DNA of 64,000 nucleotides from JABFRJ01 sp963847145 (GTDB taxonomy: Bacteria; Pseudomonadota; Alphaproteobacteria; Rhizobiales; Hyphomicrobiaceae): contig CAWJYN010000008.1 in the NCBI GenBank assembly GCA_963847145.1, positions 40,267-104,266 on the forward strand, in the 5' to 3' direction. The notes beneath the pieces were generated by a model. It saw nothing but the letters and a program-made list of their open reading frames with translations, did not search any database and was not told the DNA's origin. Below, piece after piece: positions 52,832-62,119 of this stretch; the stretch's first letter is position 1, and each line of letters opens with the position of its first letter. The position numbers and the translations under genes are program-made.

Positions 52832-55800
52832 ATGCACATCACCAAGCTGCGATTGCTGGGTTTCAAGTCTTTTGTCGAGCCGACCGAGCTGGTCATCGAG
52901 AAGGGCCTAACCGGCGTTGTCGGCCCTAATGGTTGTGGCAAGTCGAACCTGCTCGAAGCGCTGCGCTGGGTGATGGGGGAGACGTCGTATAAGTCCATGC
53001 GCGCGTCGTCGATGGAAGACGTGATCTTCTCCGGCACCACCACCCGGCCCGGACGCAACATCGCCGAAGTGACCATGTTCGTCGATAACTCTGCCCGTCT
53101 CGCGCCGGCCGAGTTCAACGACACTGACGTGCTTGAGATCACGCGCCGGATCGAGCGCGACATGGGTTCGGCCTATCGGGTCAACTCCAAAGAAACCCGG
53201 GCGCGCGATATCAAAATTCTGTTTGAGGATGCGGCGACCGGGGCGCGATCGCCGGCGCTGGTGCGGCAAGGCCAGATTGCCGAGATCGTCAACGCCAAGC
53301 CCGAGCAGCGCCGCCGCATTCTGGAAGATGCCGCCGGCGTCGCCGGGTTGCACTCGCGGCGGCATGATGCCGAGCTGCGGCTGAAGGCGGCTGACGCCAA
53401 TCTCGCGCGTGTCTCCGATGTGCTGGGTCAGCTGACGTCGCAAGTCGAGGCGCTGAAACGTCAGGCGCGGCAGGCCAAGCGCTACAAGGAACTTTCCGCC
53501 GAAATCCGCAGAGCCGAAGCGTTGTTGCATCATCTGGGCTGGGTGGAGGCGCTCGCACAGGTTGATCGCGAAGAGGCCGCGTTGCGTGCGACGCTGGAAG
53601 CCGTCGCTGCTGCAACGCAAGTGGAAAGCGCGCTGGTGCGCGACGAACTGGCGGCCGCCGAAGTGCTGCCGTCGCTGCGCGAGGCGGAAGCCGCCAAAGC
53701 CGCGGCGCTGCATCGCCTCACGGTTGAGCGCGACAACTTCGAACGCGAGGCGCAGCGGCAGGCCGATCGCCAGCGGGAGCTGCAACTGCGTGCCGAACAG
53801 ATGACGCGTGACGCTGCGCGGGAAGAAGCGCTCGTCAAAGAAGCCGCCGAAACGCATCAGCGGCTCGTGCGTGAGAAGACCGTCCTGGAGCGGACCGAGA
53901 CGACGGCCCGTGATTTCGAAACGCGCGCTGAAACTGCCGTTGCTGCGGCCGAGGCCGCGGTGAAGACGATCGATCAGCGTCTCGCCGGCCTGCAGGCTGC
54001 TGCTGCCGAAGCGCGCGCGCGCCGCAAGAGCTTGGAAGCGCAGGCACACGAACGCCGGGAGGCGCGCTTGAAGCTTGAACGGCAACTGGCGGCGCTGGCA
54101 GCGCAGCACCGGGATGTGATCGGCCGCGCACCGGATGCGGTCCGTCTCACGGCGCTGCAAGCCGAAGGCCAGGCTCTGCTTGGCGACCACGAAGAGATCG
54201 ACGCCGCGCTGCTCGATGCCGAGGCGCGGGTGATCGAAACATCGACCATTGTCACCGCCGCGCGCGACGGCGCGCAGTCGACCCGCCTCGCCGCCGAACG
54301 GCTGGCGGTGGAGGTTGAGACGCTTTTCAAACTGCTGAAGCCGCAAGGCGAAGTGGTGTTCCCGCCTATCGTTGACAGTCTCACCGTCGAACCCGGCTAC
54401 GAAACCGCGCTGGGGGCTGCGCTCGGCGACGATCTCGAAGTGCCGCTGACACAAGACAGCCCCGTGCACTGGCTGGCCAACAAACCCGAGGTGGCCGACC
54501 CCGGTTTGCCCAAGGGCATTGAGCCGCTGGCGTCGCGCGTCACGGGGCCGCTGGAGCTGGCGCGGCGGCTGGCGCAGATCGGTGTCGTCGATGCTGCCGA
54601 CGGTCCCCGCCTGCAGGCACGGTTGAAGTCTGGCCAGCGGCTGGTCTCCAAGCAGGGCGATCTCTGGCGCTGGGATGGCTTTGTCGCCGCAGCCCACGGC
54701 GATAGTGCTTCGGCGGTGCGGCTCGCGCAGCGCAACCGGCTGGGCGGGCTGGCGGGCGAACTCGATGCGCTGCAAGCGGCCTCGAAGACCCAGCTTGCCG
54801 CCGAAGCCAAAGCGATTGCCACCCATCGCGCCGCCGACGAGACTGTCCGCCTGCAGCGTCAGCGCGCGCGTGAAACGCAGATGCGCCTTGCCGACGCGCG
54901 GCAGTCGCTCACCGTCATGGAACAGCAAGCCCGCGAAACGCAGCAAAAACTCGCCAGCATCGCCGAGGCCCGCGAGATCGCCGAGGAAGCCCTGGCAGAC
55001 GTGGGCGAACGCCTCGCCGAAGTTGAGATTGCGCTGGAAACCCTCAGCGAAGCGGATCCATTCGAAGACCAGTTGGCGGTCTGCCAAGAAGACGCCGGCG
55101 AAAAGCGCACCGCCTACGCCAACGCCCGTGCCGAACTTGCCACGCTTGATCGTGAGCACAAGGCGCGGCTCGCGCGTCTCGCTGAAATAGGCGCGGAAAT
55201 CACACGCTGGGCCGAGCGCAAAGCCAGTGCGGAAACGCAGACAGCCGACCTGAAAGCGCGGCTCGAAACCAGTCTCGAAGAACTCGAAACGTTCGCTGAG
55301 CTGCCGGACATGCTGGCCGAACAGCGCGACAAGCTGTTGTCGGCCGTGTCAGACGCCGAAGCCGCGCGCCAAGCGCAGGCCGACCACTTGGCCGCAGCCG
55401 ATCAGACGTTTCGTGACGTGCAGACTGAACTCCGCGCAGCGCAAGCGGCACTATCGACCACGCGCGAGGGGCGCGCCCGCGCCGAGGCGCGCCTTGACGC
55501 AGCACGTCAGCGCCGCGCCGATGACGGCCGTAAGACGCGGGAGGCGCTTGGCGTCGCCCCCGATGACTGCCTCGCACTCGCAGAGCATCCGGGCGACACA
55601 CCGCTGCCGGAGCTGGCCGACGTCGATAAGCAACTCGCACGGCTCAAAGGCGACCGGGAACGTCTCGGCGGCGTCAATCTCGCAGCCGATGATGATCTCG
55701 CGCGCATGACAGAGCAGTTCGATGGCGTTGAGAAAGAGCGCCTCGATGTCGAGCAGGCCATCGCCAAGCTGCGCGCCGGCATCGGCGAGTTGAACCGCGA

Positions 55801-56296
55801 GGCCAAGGGCCGGCTTGATACGGCGTTCCATACCGTCAACGGCCACTTCCAGAAGCTGTTCGGCATTCTGTTCAATGGCGGCGAGGCCTCGCTCAAAATG
55901 ATCGAAAGCCCGGAGGACCCGATGGACGGTGGGCTCGAAATCATCGCCAAGCCGCCCGGAAAGAAGCCGGCGACGCTGTCGCTGCTGTCAGGCGGTGAGC
56001 AGACGTTGACGGCGCTGTCGCTGATCTTCGCGGTGTTTTTGACTAACCCGTCGCCCATCTGCGTGTTGGACGAAGTCGACGCGCCGCTCGATGATGCCAA
56101 CGTCGATCGCTTCTGCCTGATGATGGAGAAGATGGCCGAGGACACCGAGACGCGCTTCCTGGTCATCACCCATCATCCGCAGACCATGTCGCGCATGAAC
56201 CGTTTGTTCGGCGTCACCATGGCCGAGAAAGGCGTCAGCCAGCTGGTTTCGGTCGATCTCGAACTGGCCCGCACGTTGATCGAACAGGCGGCGTGA
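52832..56296 (+). CDS. smc: chromosome segregation protein SMC
   Basis: 1154 residues from the ATG at 52832 (MHITKLRLLGFKSFVEPTE). Condensin ATPase that organises and segregates the chromosome. Walker A GPNGCGKSNLLEA is at 31-43; long coiled coils run from about 170 to 490 and 680 to 1000 (Ala/Glu/Arg-rich heptads); the hinge is about 510-660 (DSLTVEPGYETALGAALGDD); the C-terminal head has the signature LSGGEQTLTALSLIFAVF and Walker B CVLDEVDAPLDDANVDRF. The frame is open throughout. No scpA or scpB is in the window. Preceded by two dsbA genes. Confidence 0.97.
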   Translation: MHITKLRLLGFKSFVEPTELVIEKGLTGVVGPNGCGKSNLLEALRWVMGETSYKSMRASSMEDVIFSGTTTRPGRNIAEVTMFVDNSARLAPAEFNDTDVLEITRRIERDMGSAYRVNSKETRARDIKILFEDAATGARSPALVRQGQIAEIVNAKPEQRRRILEDAAGVAGLHSRRHDAELRLKAADANLARVSDVLGQLTSQVEALKRQARQAKRYKELSAEIRRAEALLHHLGWVEALAQVDREEAALRATLEAVAAATQVESALVRDELAAAEVLPSLREAEAAKAAALHRLTVERDNFEREAQRQADRQRELQLRAEQMTRDAAREEALVKEAAETHQRLVREKTVLERTETTARDFETRAETAVAAAEAAVKTIDQRLAGLQAAAAEARARRKSLEAQAHERREARLKLERQLAALAAQHRDVIGRAPDAVRLTALQAEGQALLGDHEEIDAALLDAEARVIETSTIVTAARDGAQSTRLAAERLAVEVETLFKLLKPQGEVVFPPIVDSLTVEPGYETALGAALGDDLEVPLTQDSPVHWLANKPEVADPGLPKGIEPLASRVTGPLELARRLAQIGVVDAADGPRLQARLKSGQRLVSKQGDLWRWDGFVAAAHGDSASAVRLAQRNRLGGLAGELDALQAASKTQLAAEAKAIATHRAADETVRLQRQRARETQMRLADARQSLTVMEQQARETQQKLASIAEAREIAEEALADVGERLAEVEIALETLSEADPFEDQLAVCQEDAGEKRTAYANARAELATLDREHKARLARLAEIGAEITRWAERKASAETQTADLKARLETSLEELETFAELPDMLAEQRDKLLSAVSDAEAARQAQADHLAAADQTFRDVQTELRAAQAALSTTREGRARAEARLDAARQRRADDGRKTREALGVAPDDCLALAEHPGDTPLPELADVDKQLARLKGDRERLGGVNLAADDDLARMTEQFDGVEKERLDVEQAIAKLRAGIGELNREAKGRLDTAFHTVNGHFQKLFGILFNGGEASLKMIESPEDPMDGGLEIIAKPPGKKPATLSLLSGGEQTLTALSLIFAVFLTNPSPICVLDEVDAPLDDANVDRFCLMMEKMAEDTETRFLVITHHPQTMSRMNRLFGVTMAEKGVSQLVSVDLELARTLIEQAA

Positions 56297-56671
56297 CGAG
56301 CGGGGATACGGGCGACGTTTCGTAGGTTGGGTCAAGGCGTTAGCCGCGACCCAACGTCGGGGTTCGATTAGCAGAGGAATAGGATTGCTAAGTCGGGTAC
56401 GTCCGCTGATCGGACTAGACCGTGCGTGCCCATCGATGCATTGCGCACGCTGCGCGGCCGTCGTGATTGACCCAAAGCGGTAATCGCGGTCGCTGAATTT
56501 GTGAGGCGGACGCATGTCCGCTTCACACTTCATCGCGTCGGCATGCCGATAAGGCGATCTATATCAGAGATCAGATGAAGTCGCCCAGAAGGCGCTAGAC
56601 CTCGTGATCCGAACCAACCGCCCGCCTTGCTCTTGCTCCCTGTTGTCGCTGGCGTGGCAATGCTCCGCGCG
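56297..56671. other. intergenic region with a partial family B repeat
   Basis: GTAGGTTGGGT-CAAGGCGTTAGCCGCG-ACCCAACG at 56322-56355 is a half-length copy of the family B repeat. The remaining 310 bp hold no recognised gene; smc and the molybdopterin gene converge here. Confidence 0.55.
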
Positions 56672-58984
56672 TCAAGCCGGAGGCCGTTCGATGCGTTCAA
56701 TCCTGAGGGGCACGTGTTTGTGCCAGGGGGTGCCCGCTATCACATCCCGTGATTCCGTGTCGGTAAGCTCGTTCAACGACACGCCCTTGCGATGGAGCAC
56801 GCCGTCGGCGTCGCGGTAGTCGATGCCGTGACCGTTGGGCAAAGACACGTGCCCGGGCTGCATGGCGTCCGACAGTTCGATGAGGGTTTCAGCGTTGCCA
56901 CGCCGCGTGGTCAGGCGCACCCAATCTCCCTCAGCGCACCCGAGCGCTGCGGCGTCCTTCGGATGGATGCGCAATGTGCCGAACTGCCCCTTCTTATGCC
57001 AGCCGGGATCTCGGATCGACGTGTTCGAGGTGTCACTACGCCGTTCGCCGGCTGACAGAACGTAGGGATAGGTTGGATCGGTCGGCAATCCGGCTGCCAA
57101 TTTGGTGAGTTCGGGCATCATGTCGGGCAAATACAGATCGATGCGATGACCGGGTCGGCGGACGGCCTGCCAGCTGTCGGCATAGTCACTATGAGCGAAG
57201 ATCACGCCCGATGGCGACCTGAGGATCCCCTCGAACAGTCGATTGCCGGCGCCGAACAGGCGGCCGCGGAACCCTGCGCGGGCCGCTGCCTTTGGCTGCT
57301 GGCGGACGAACATCTGGCAGATGCCCCAGAGCGACGCGGCAGGCGCCAGCCCCTTCGGCAGCGCCGGGCCAAGCGTACGGTAGAGGACGATCGATGCGTA
57401 GCGATTGAACCGCTTGTCGCGCAGCGCTTTCCATGAGAATGCCGCAGCAAACGTCGTCAATCCGGAACGAGCCGCGCGCCGCAGGAACCCGTAGTCGCTT
57501 TCCTTGAGCCCGCCGAGCGCCTCGACGAGGCGGGCGTGGATTTCGGCTTCGGTCAACGTACCCTCGCGCGGCTCGAACAAGGGCTGACGCAGATGGAAGC
57601 CGTTGCGCGGGAACTCGAGATTGAAAAACGTCGCCTCGGCTTTCTCGAACTGGCTCGACGCCGGCAACACATAATCGGCTTGCCACGCCGTCTCGGTCAT
57701 CGCGACATCAATGACGACACTCAATTCGAGCGCGCGCAGCGCTTGGCGCATGCGCTGACTGTCGGCGAGTGAGTGCACGGGATTGGAACTCTCGATGAAC
57801 ATGGCACGAAAGCGCTTCGGGTGATCACTCAAAATCTCGTCGGGAATGACGTTGCACGGGATCAGCCCCATGATCACACGCGCGCCAGTGACGGGCGTAC
57901 GACCGTAATTCTCCGGCTGCGGCGCTCCCGCTTTGGCCTTCGACGGCGTCTTATCGCGTGACGACTGCGAGAGCCCGAGCAGGGGCACGAAAGCGTTGTT
58001 GGTTCCGGGGCGCGCGTAGTGCCCGGTCAGGAGCCAGACCAAACGTCCAAGATAGCTGGACAAGGTGGAATGCACGTTCATCTGCACGCCGAGATCCTCG
58101 ATCATCGACACGCTCTTGGCCTGCGCGATGCGTTGCGCTGTGCGGCGCAGTAGGTCTTCGTCGACGCCGCAAACCGCTGCATATTCCGATACCGAGATGC
58201 GCCGAAACACGTCGGCAACCTCGGCGTAGCCATTGGTATGCGCGGCAATCCAATCCGCAGCTGTGAGGTTGTCCTGGACGATGATCGCCACAAGCGCTGC
58301 AAGGCACCACGCGTCCGTGCCCGGCCTGACGGCCAGATGGTAGTCCGCCATGGCAGCCGTTTCGCTGCGGCGCGGATCGATGATGACGAGCGCGCGCGCC
58401 GGATCCTTTTTGATTGCGTTCAGGACCTCGCGGCTGCGTGCAAAACCATGCGACTGCCAGGGGTTCTTGCCCACGAACACGGCCACTTCGCAGTGCTCGA
58501 AATCACCGTGGACGCCCGAGCCCATCATCTTGCCTTGGACCCAGGCTTCGCCCGTCTTCTCCTGCGCCAAGGCGTTCGAGCGATACTTGATGCCAAGAGC
58601 TGCGATGGTGCTGAAGGCATAGGTGGCGCCAAGATGGTTGCCCTGACTGCCGCCGCCATAGTGGAGAATGCTCGCGCCGCCGTGCTTTGCTTTGATGGCC
58701 GCAAGTTTGTCAGCGATTTCTTGAATCGCGGTGTTCCAATCAATGGCTTCATAAGTACCATCCGCGCGCCGTCGCAGGGGCGATGACAGGCGGTCGGCGC
58801 CATTCTGGTAGTAGTCCATGCGCTGCGATTTCTCGCAGATGTAGCCTTGCGAGATCGGATGGCTCTTGTCGCCACGCGTGCGCACGATCCGCCGCCCTTC
58901 GGTCTGCACCTCAAGACCGCAATTCAGCGCACAGATGATGCACGCTGTTTTCTTCCATTCGGGTGTTGCTGTGCTCGTCATCAT
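56672..58984 (-). CDS. molybdopterin-dependent oxidoreductase (formate dehydrogenase/nitrate reductase-like)
   Basis: 770 residues from the ATG at 58984, with GAGG upstream. The N-terminal [4Fe-4S] cluster has C15-x2-C18-x3-C22 and C50 (TACIICALNCGLEVQ, GYICEKSQ). The catalytic region includes ILHYGGGSQGNHLG and SNALAQEKTGEAWVQGKMM; the bis-MGD dinucleotide domain is at the C-terminus (ASLPNGHGIDY, PWHKHVPLR). No obvious Cys or Sec ligand to molybdenum stands out. It carries no Tat leader, so it is probably cytoplasmic. Formate dehydrogenase or another DMSO-reductase-class hydroxylase/reductase; substrate unknown. An Fpr-like reductase is close by and could supply electrons. Confidence 0.85.
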   Translation of the reverse strand: MMTSTATPEWKKTACIICALNCGLEVQTEGRRIVRTRGDKSHPISQGYICEKSQRMDYYQNGADRLSSPLRRRADGTYEAIDWNTAIQEIADKLAAIKAKHGGASILHYGGGSQGNHLGATYAFSTIAALGIKYRSNALAQEKTGEAWVQGKMMGSGVHGDFEHCEVAVFVGKNPWQSHGFARSREVLNAIKKDPARALVIIDPRRSETAAMADYHLAVRPGTDAWCLAALVAIIVQDNLTAADWIAAHTNGYAEVADVFRRISVSEYAAVCGVDEDLLRRTAQRIAQAKSVSMIEDLGVQMNVHSTLSSYLGRLVWLLTGHYARPGTNNAFVPLLGLSQSSRDKTPSKAKAGAPQPENYGRTPVTGARVIMGLIPCNVIPDEILSDHPKRFRAMFIESSNPVHSLADSQRMRQALRALELSVVIDVAMTETAWQADYVLPASSQFEKAEATFFNLEFPRNGFHLRQPLFEPREGTLTEAEIHARLVEALGGLKESDYGFLRRAARSGLTTFAAAFSWKALRDKRFNRYASIVLYRTLGPALPKGLAPAASLWGICQMFVRQQPKAAARAGFRGRLFGAGNRLFEGILRSPSGVIFAHSDYADSWQAVRRPGHRIDLYLPDMMPELTKLAAGLPTDPTYPYVLSAGERRSDTSNTSIRDPGWHKKGQFGTLRIHPKDAAALGCAEGDWVRLTTRRGNAETLIELSDAMQPGHVSLPNGHGIDYRDADGVLHRKGVSLNELTDTESRDVIAGTPWHKHVPLRIERIERPPA

Positions 58985-59093
58985 CCGCCTCAAGTGTTAA
59001 AAGCATTTACTGCATGCCGCTCGCGTGGAGCCGAAAACTCGCGGATCAATCGACACCCACGATCGAGAAGGGCCACTCGTTTTCAATTGCCCC

Positions 59094-59960
59094 TTACTTT
59101 TTGACACTGAGCCGGTCTGCATAGCCACGAGCAACAGCAGCGGCGATGCGGTCGAAGGCCATTTCGGGCCAGTAGCGCCGCATCTGCACCGCCAGCCGCT
59201 CGACGCCGCGTGCGACTATGATTTCGCGCTTGCCGCGTGCCACGGCGGATAGAATGCGCTCAGCGGCATCGCTGGCCGTGTAGCCGTTGTCGATGGCCGG
59301 ATCGCTTTCGCCACGTGCCACGCCATCGCTGGTCAGTGCGTTGCGTGCCACGTTCGTCCGCACCGAACCGGGAGCCACGACATGGACCTCGATACCGCGG
59401 TGCGCGATTTCTGAACGCAGGGCGTCGAAGTAGCCGAAGACGCCGTGCTTGGCCGCGCAGTAGCCGGTGCGCATCGGGAATCCAGCTTTTCCCGCAACAC
59501 TCGAAATTGCGATGATCCGCCCGCTGCCACGCTGGACCATGTGTGGCAGCAGCCGCTGAGTGAGTGCGATCGGCGCCAGCAGATCGATGTCGATGATGCT
59601 GCGATAGACTGAAAACTCTGTATCCAACGCCAGGGAGCGCTGGCTGACGCCTGCATTGTTGACCAGCACATCGACAGCACCCCGCCATGCCAAAGCGGTC
59701 GCAACGACGTCGGGTAAAACTTGGAAGTCGACGGCCTCGAAAGGCAACACGAGGCAATGCTCCGTGCCGCCGCAGGATGCCGCGACCCGCTCAAGTTCCG
59801 CCTGCCGGCGACCGGACAGAATCAGACTGGCGCCGCGCCGCCGAAAGGCGACGGCCAACGCCTCACCTATGCCCGACGAGGCGCCAGTGACCCAGACGAC
59901 TTTGCCTTTGAACATGTTTGATCTCGCATTGATGGCACAGTCTGAGAGTTCATTGCTCAA
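59094..59960 (-). CDS. short-chain dehydrogenase/reductase
   Basis: 288 residues (273 if the start is the ATG at 59915, which opens MFKGKVVWVTGASSGIGEAL). SDR fold with the NAD(P) motif TGASSGIG, DVLVNNAGVSQRS, catalytic Ser in ISSVAGKAG and YCAAK as the Y-x3-K pair. The tail RYWPEMAFDRIAAAVARGYA is typical of the classical membrane-associated subgroup. The 59960 start overlaps the reductase gene's stop by eleven bases. It belongs to the minus-strand set HxlR, reductase, SDR, and then the molybdopterin gene. Confidence 0.87.
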   Translation of the reverse strand: MSNELSDCAINARSNMFKGKVVWVTGASSGIGEALAVAFRRRGASLILSGRRQAELERVAASCGGTEHCLVLPFEAVDFQVLPDVVATALAWRGAVDVLVNNAGVSQRSLALDTEFSVYRSIIDIDLLAPIALTQRLLPHMVQRGSGRIIAISSVAGKAGFPMRTGYCAAKHGVFGYFDALRSEIAHRGIEVHVVAPGSVRTNVARNALTSDGVARGESDPAIDNGYTASDAAERILSAVARGKREIIVARGVERLAVQMRRYWPEMAFDRIAAAVARGYADRLSVKK

Positions 59961-60726
59961 CGAACGCGCGCTCGATCACAAAGTCGCCCGGTGTTGTGGT
60001 GTTGCCTTCTTTGAACCCACGGCTGCTGAGCATGTGCTTCATGTCTTTCAACAGTCCCGGACTGCCGCAGATCATCACGCGGTCGTCCGCTGGGTCGAGT
60101 GCGGGCAGAGACAGGTCGGATGGCAGTCGTCCGTTCTCAAGCAGGGCCGTGATCCGACCTTGGTGTGTGAAAGCCTCGCGAGTGACGGTCGGGTAGTACA
60201 GCATTTGACGGCTGACCATCTCGCCAAGAAATTCGTGGTTCGGCAGCTCTTGCGTCAGATATTCCTGGTAGGCCAACTCAGCAACCTGGCGGACGCCGTG
60301 AACGATGATGACCTTCTCGAAACGGGCATAAGTGTCAGGGTCGCGTACGATGCTCAAGAATGGGGCGAGACCAGTGCCGCTTCCCAGCAGGTACAGATGC
60401 CTGCCGGGCAGCAGGTAGTCGATCAGCAGCGTGCCTGTCGGCTTGCGGCCGACCACGATCTTGTCGCCGGGCTGGATATGCTGGAGCTTCGACGTCAGGG
60501 GCCCGTCGGGCACCTTGATGCTCAGAAATTCAAGGTGTTCTTCGTAATTGGCACTGACGATGCTGTAGGCACGTAGTAGGGGCTTGCCGCTATCACCGCG
60601 TAAACCGATCATCGTGAAGTGCCCGTTGGAGAACCGCATTGCGAGGTCTCGCGTCGTGGTGAAACTGAACAGGCGATCCGTCCAGTGATGGACACGTGTT
60701 ACGGTCTCTTCAAAAAATGCGCTCAT
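59950..60726 (-). CDS. fpr: ferredoxin-NADP(+) reductase, FPR type
   Basis: 258 residues from the ATG at 60726 (MSAFFEETVTRVHHWTDRLF). The FAD motif is LLRAYSIVSANYEE (R-x-Y-S), the pyrophosphate-binding loop GTGLAPFLSIVRDP, and the C-terminal NADP stretch VMICGSPGLLKDMKHMLSSR, ending TPGDFVIERAFVEQ. The final aromatic-lacking end and length match the FPR class of Azotobacter and E. coli. It moves electrons between NADPH and ferredoxin/flavodoxin. It sits between HxlR and an SDR, near a molybdoenzyme that could use it. Confidence 0.93.
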   Translation of the reverse strand: MSAFFEETVTRVHHWTDRLFSFTTTRDLAMRFSNGHFTMIGLRGDSGKPLLRAYSIVSANYEEHLEFLSIKVPDGPLTSKLQHIQPGDKIVVGRKPTGTLLIDYLLPGRHLYLLGSGTGLAPFLSIVRDPDTYARFEKVIIVHGVRQVAELAYQEYLTQELPNHEFLGEMVSRQMLYYPTVTREAFTHQGRITALLENGRLPSDLSLPALDPADDRVMICGSPGLLKDMKHMLSSRGFKEGNTTTPGDFVIERAFVEQ

Positions 60727-60844
60727 GGATGTCAGCCTGATGTAGGTTTGTCGAGGCGAGATGGACGAGGTTTCAAGACGCTCAGCGGAGCAGTTGTGGC
60801 AATTTTTGGAGCGCTCGGCTGCTCCTCCAGTGTTAGTGCCGAAG

Positions 60845-61291
60845 TCACGCCTTACCGGCTTCAGCCGTGACATCCTTTGCGCCCACGGCTTCGCCGCACT
60901 CTGAGCAACACATGACCGAGCGAAAGCGATGCCCGCAGGTCTTATGCCGATGATAGACTGGCGGTCCCTTCTTGCCGGCATAGTGCTCGTCACCCCAATG
61001 CACGAGAGACAGGATGATCGGATACAGTCCGAGCCCCTTCTTGGTGAGCCGATACTCGTAACGCGTCGGTCGTTCTTGATACGCTGACTTTTCGAACACG
61101 CCATGCTCGACCAGCACCGCCAACCGCTCGGCCAGGACGCGCCGCGCGATGCCAAGACGTTCTTGGAAATCGTCAAACCGACGCACGCGCAAAAATGCGT
61201 CCCTAAGGATGAGCAGTGTCCAACGGTCGCCAATGACGGCGAGCGAGCGCGCCAGCGAGCAGTTCTCATTTGAGAGTTCGTTCCACTTCAT
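60845..61291 (-). CDS. HxlR-type regulator with zinc-ribbon tail
   Basis: 148 residues from the ATG at 61291 (MKWNELSNENCSLARSLAVI). The winged HTH (SLARSLAVIGDRWTLLILRD, FDDFQERLGIARRVLAERLA) is the HxlR/MarR-like domain, a small-molecule or redox-sensing repressor. The C-terminal HKTCGHRFRSVMCCSECGE adds a Cys/His cluster that probably binds zinc. It is divergent from the SDR at 61367; the gap holds a palindrome over a promoter, so it may control that gene and itself. Confidence 0.88.
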   Translation of the reverse strand: MKWNELSNENCSLARSLAVIGDRWTLLILRDAFLRVRRFDDFQERLGIARRVLAERLAVLVEHGVFEKSAYQERPTRYEYRLTKKGLGLYPIILSLVHWGDEHYAGKKGPPVYHRHKTCGHRFRSVMCCSECGEAVGAKDVTAEAGKA

Positions 61292-61306
61292 CCCTGATGT
61301 CTGCCA

Positions 61307-61340
61307 TTGACAGCATCTTATTTCAAGACCTATGAGTCTT
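61307..61340 (+). promoter_or_regulatory. promoter and HxlR-type operator of the divergent SDR
   Basis: TTGACA (61307-61312), 17-bp spacer, CTATGA (61330-61335). The inverted repeat AAGAC (61325-61329) and GTCTT (61336-61340) covers the -10 box, so a bound repressor would block RNA polymerase. Confidence 0.65.
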
Positions 61341-61366
61341 AAAAGTGAACTTTTTGGGAGATACGG

Positions 61367-62110
61367 ATGTCGACTCCACGGGCGAGTGTCGCAATCGTCG
61401 GCGCTGGCGACTTTATCGGCGCCGCCATCGCGAAGCGATTTGCGGCCGCAGGGTACAGTGTTCACGGCGGTCGCCGGCAGGGCGAAAAGCTTGCGTCGTT
61501 GAAGACCGAGATCGAAGGTGCTGGCGGCAAGTTCACCGGTCACACACTTGACGCGCGTACAGAAGAATTTGTTGCCGCCTTCTTGGATGCAGCCAACAAC
61601 GACGCACCGCTGGAGGTTTGCATCTTCAATGTCGGAGCCAACGTCAATTTTCCGATTCTCGACACGACGGAGCGCGTTTTTCGAAAAGTCTGGGAAATGG
61701 CTTGTTACGGGGGCTTCCTGACCGGTCGTGAGGCGGCGCGCCGCATGATCCCGCATGGACGTGGCTCAATCTTCTTCACGGGTGCGACGGCAAGCATGCG
61801 CGGCGGGAAAGGATATGCGGCCTTCTCTTCCGCAAAATTCGGACTCCGTGCCGTCGCACAAGCCATGGCACGTGAGCTCGGGCCTCAGAACATCCACGTG
61901 GCGCATCTCGTGATTGATTCCGGCGTTGATACCGTGTTCGTCCGCGACCGCATCGTCAAGGCCCGTGGCGCCGAGGCTTTAGCGAACCTGCAACCGGATA
62001 CGTTGATGAACCCCGCGTCCATTGGAGAAGCCTATTGGCAGCTCCATTGCCAGACCCGAGACGCCTGGACGCATGAGCTGGATTTAAGACCCTTCGGCGA
62101 AACGTGGTGA
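61367..62110 (+). CDS. SDR-family protein with altered catalytic tyrosine
   Basis: 247 residues. Rossmann start VAIVGAGDFIGAAIAKRF, a shortened coenzyme motif. EVCIFNVGANVNFPIL replaces the usual NNAG. At the catalytic site it reads FTGATASMRGGKGYAAFSSAKFGL: the Y-x3-K Tyr is Phe (F-S-S-A-K) while the Lys stays. QAMARELGPQNIHVAHLVID follows. Some SDR subfamilies share this change and may bind rather than reduce substrate. The first gene of the plus-strand cluster; ATG with GGGAG upstream. Confidence 0.85.
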   Translation: MSTPRASVAIVGAGDFIGAAIAKRFAAAGYSVHGGRRQGEKLASLKTEIEGAGGKFTGHTLDARTEEFVAAFLDAANNDAPLEVCIFNVGANVNFPILDTTERVFRKVWEMACYGGFLTGREAARRMIPHGRGSIFFTGATASMRGGKGYAAFSSAKFGLRAVAQAMARELGPQNIHVAHLVIDSGVDTVFVRDRIVKARGAEALANLQPDTLMNPASIGEAYWQLHCQTRDAWTHELDLRPFGETW

Positions 62111-62119
62111 GGCACACCC

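Noticed and set aside
52907..55159. 750-residue frame antisense to smc
   Set aside because: It exists because the coiled-coil codon bias of smc leaves the opposite strand open. It has no family motifs.
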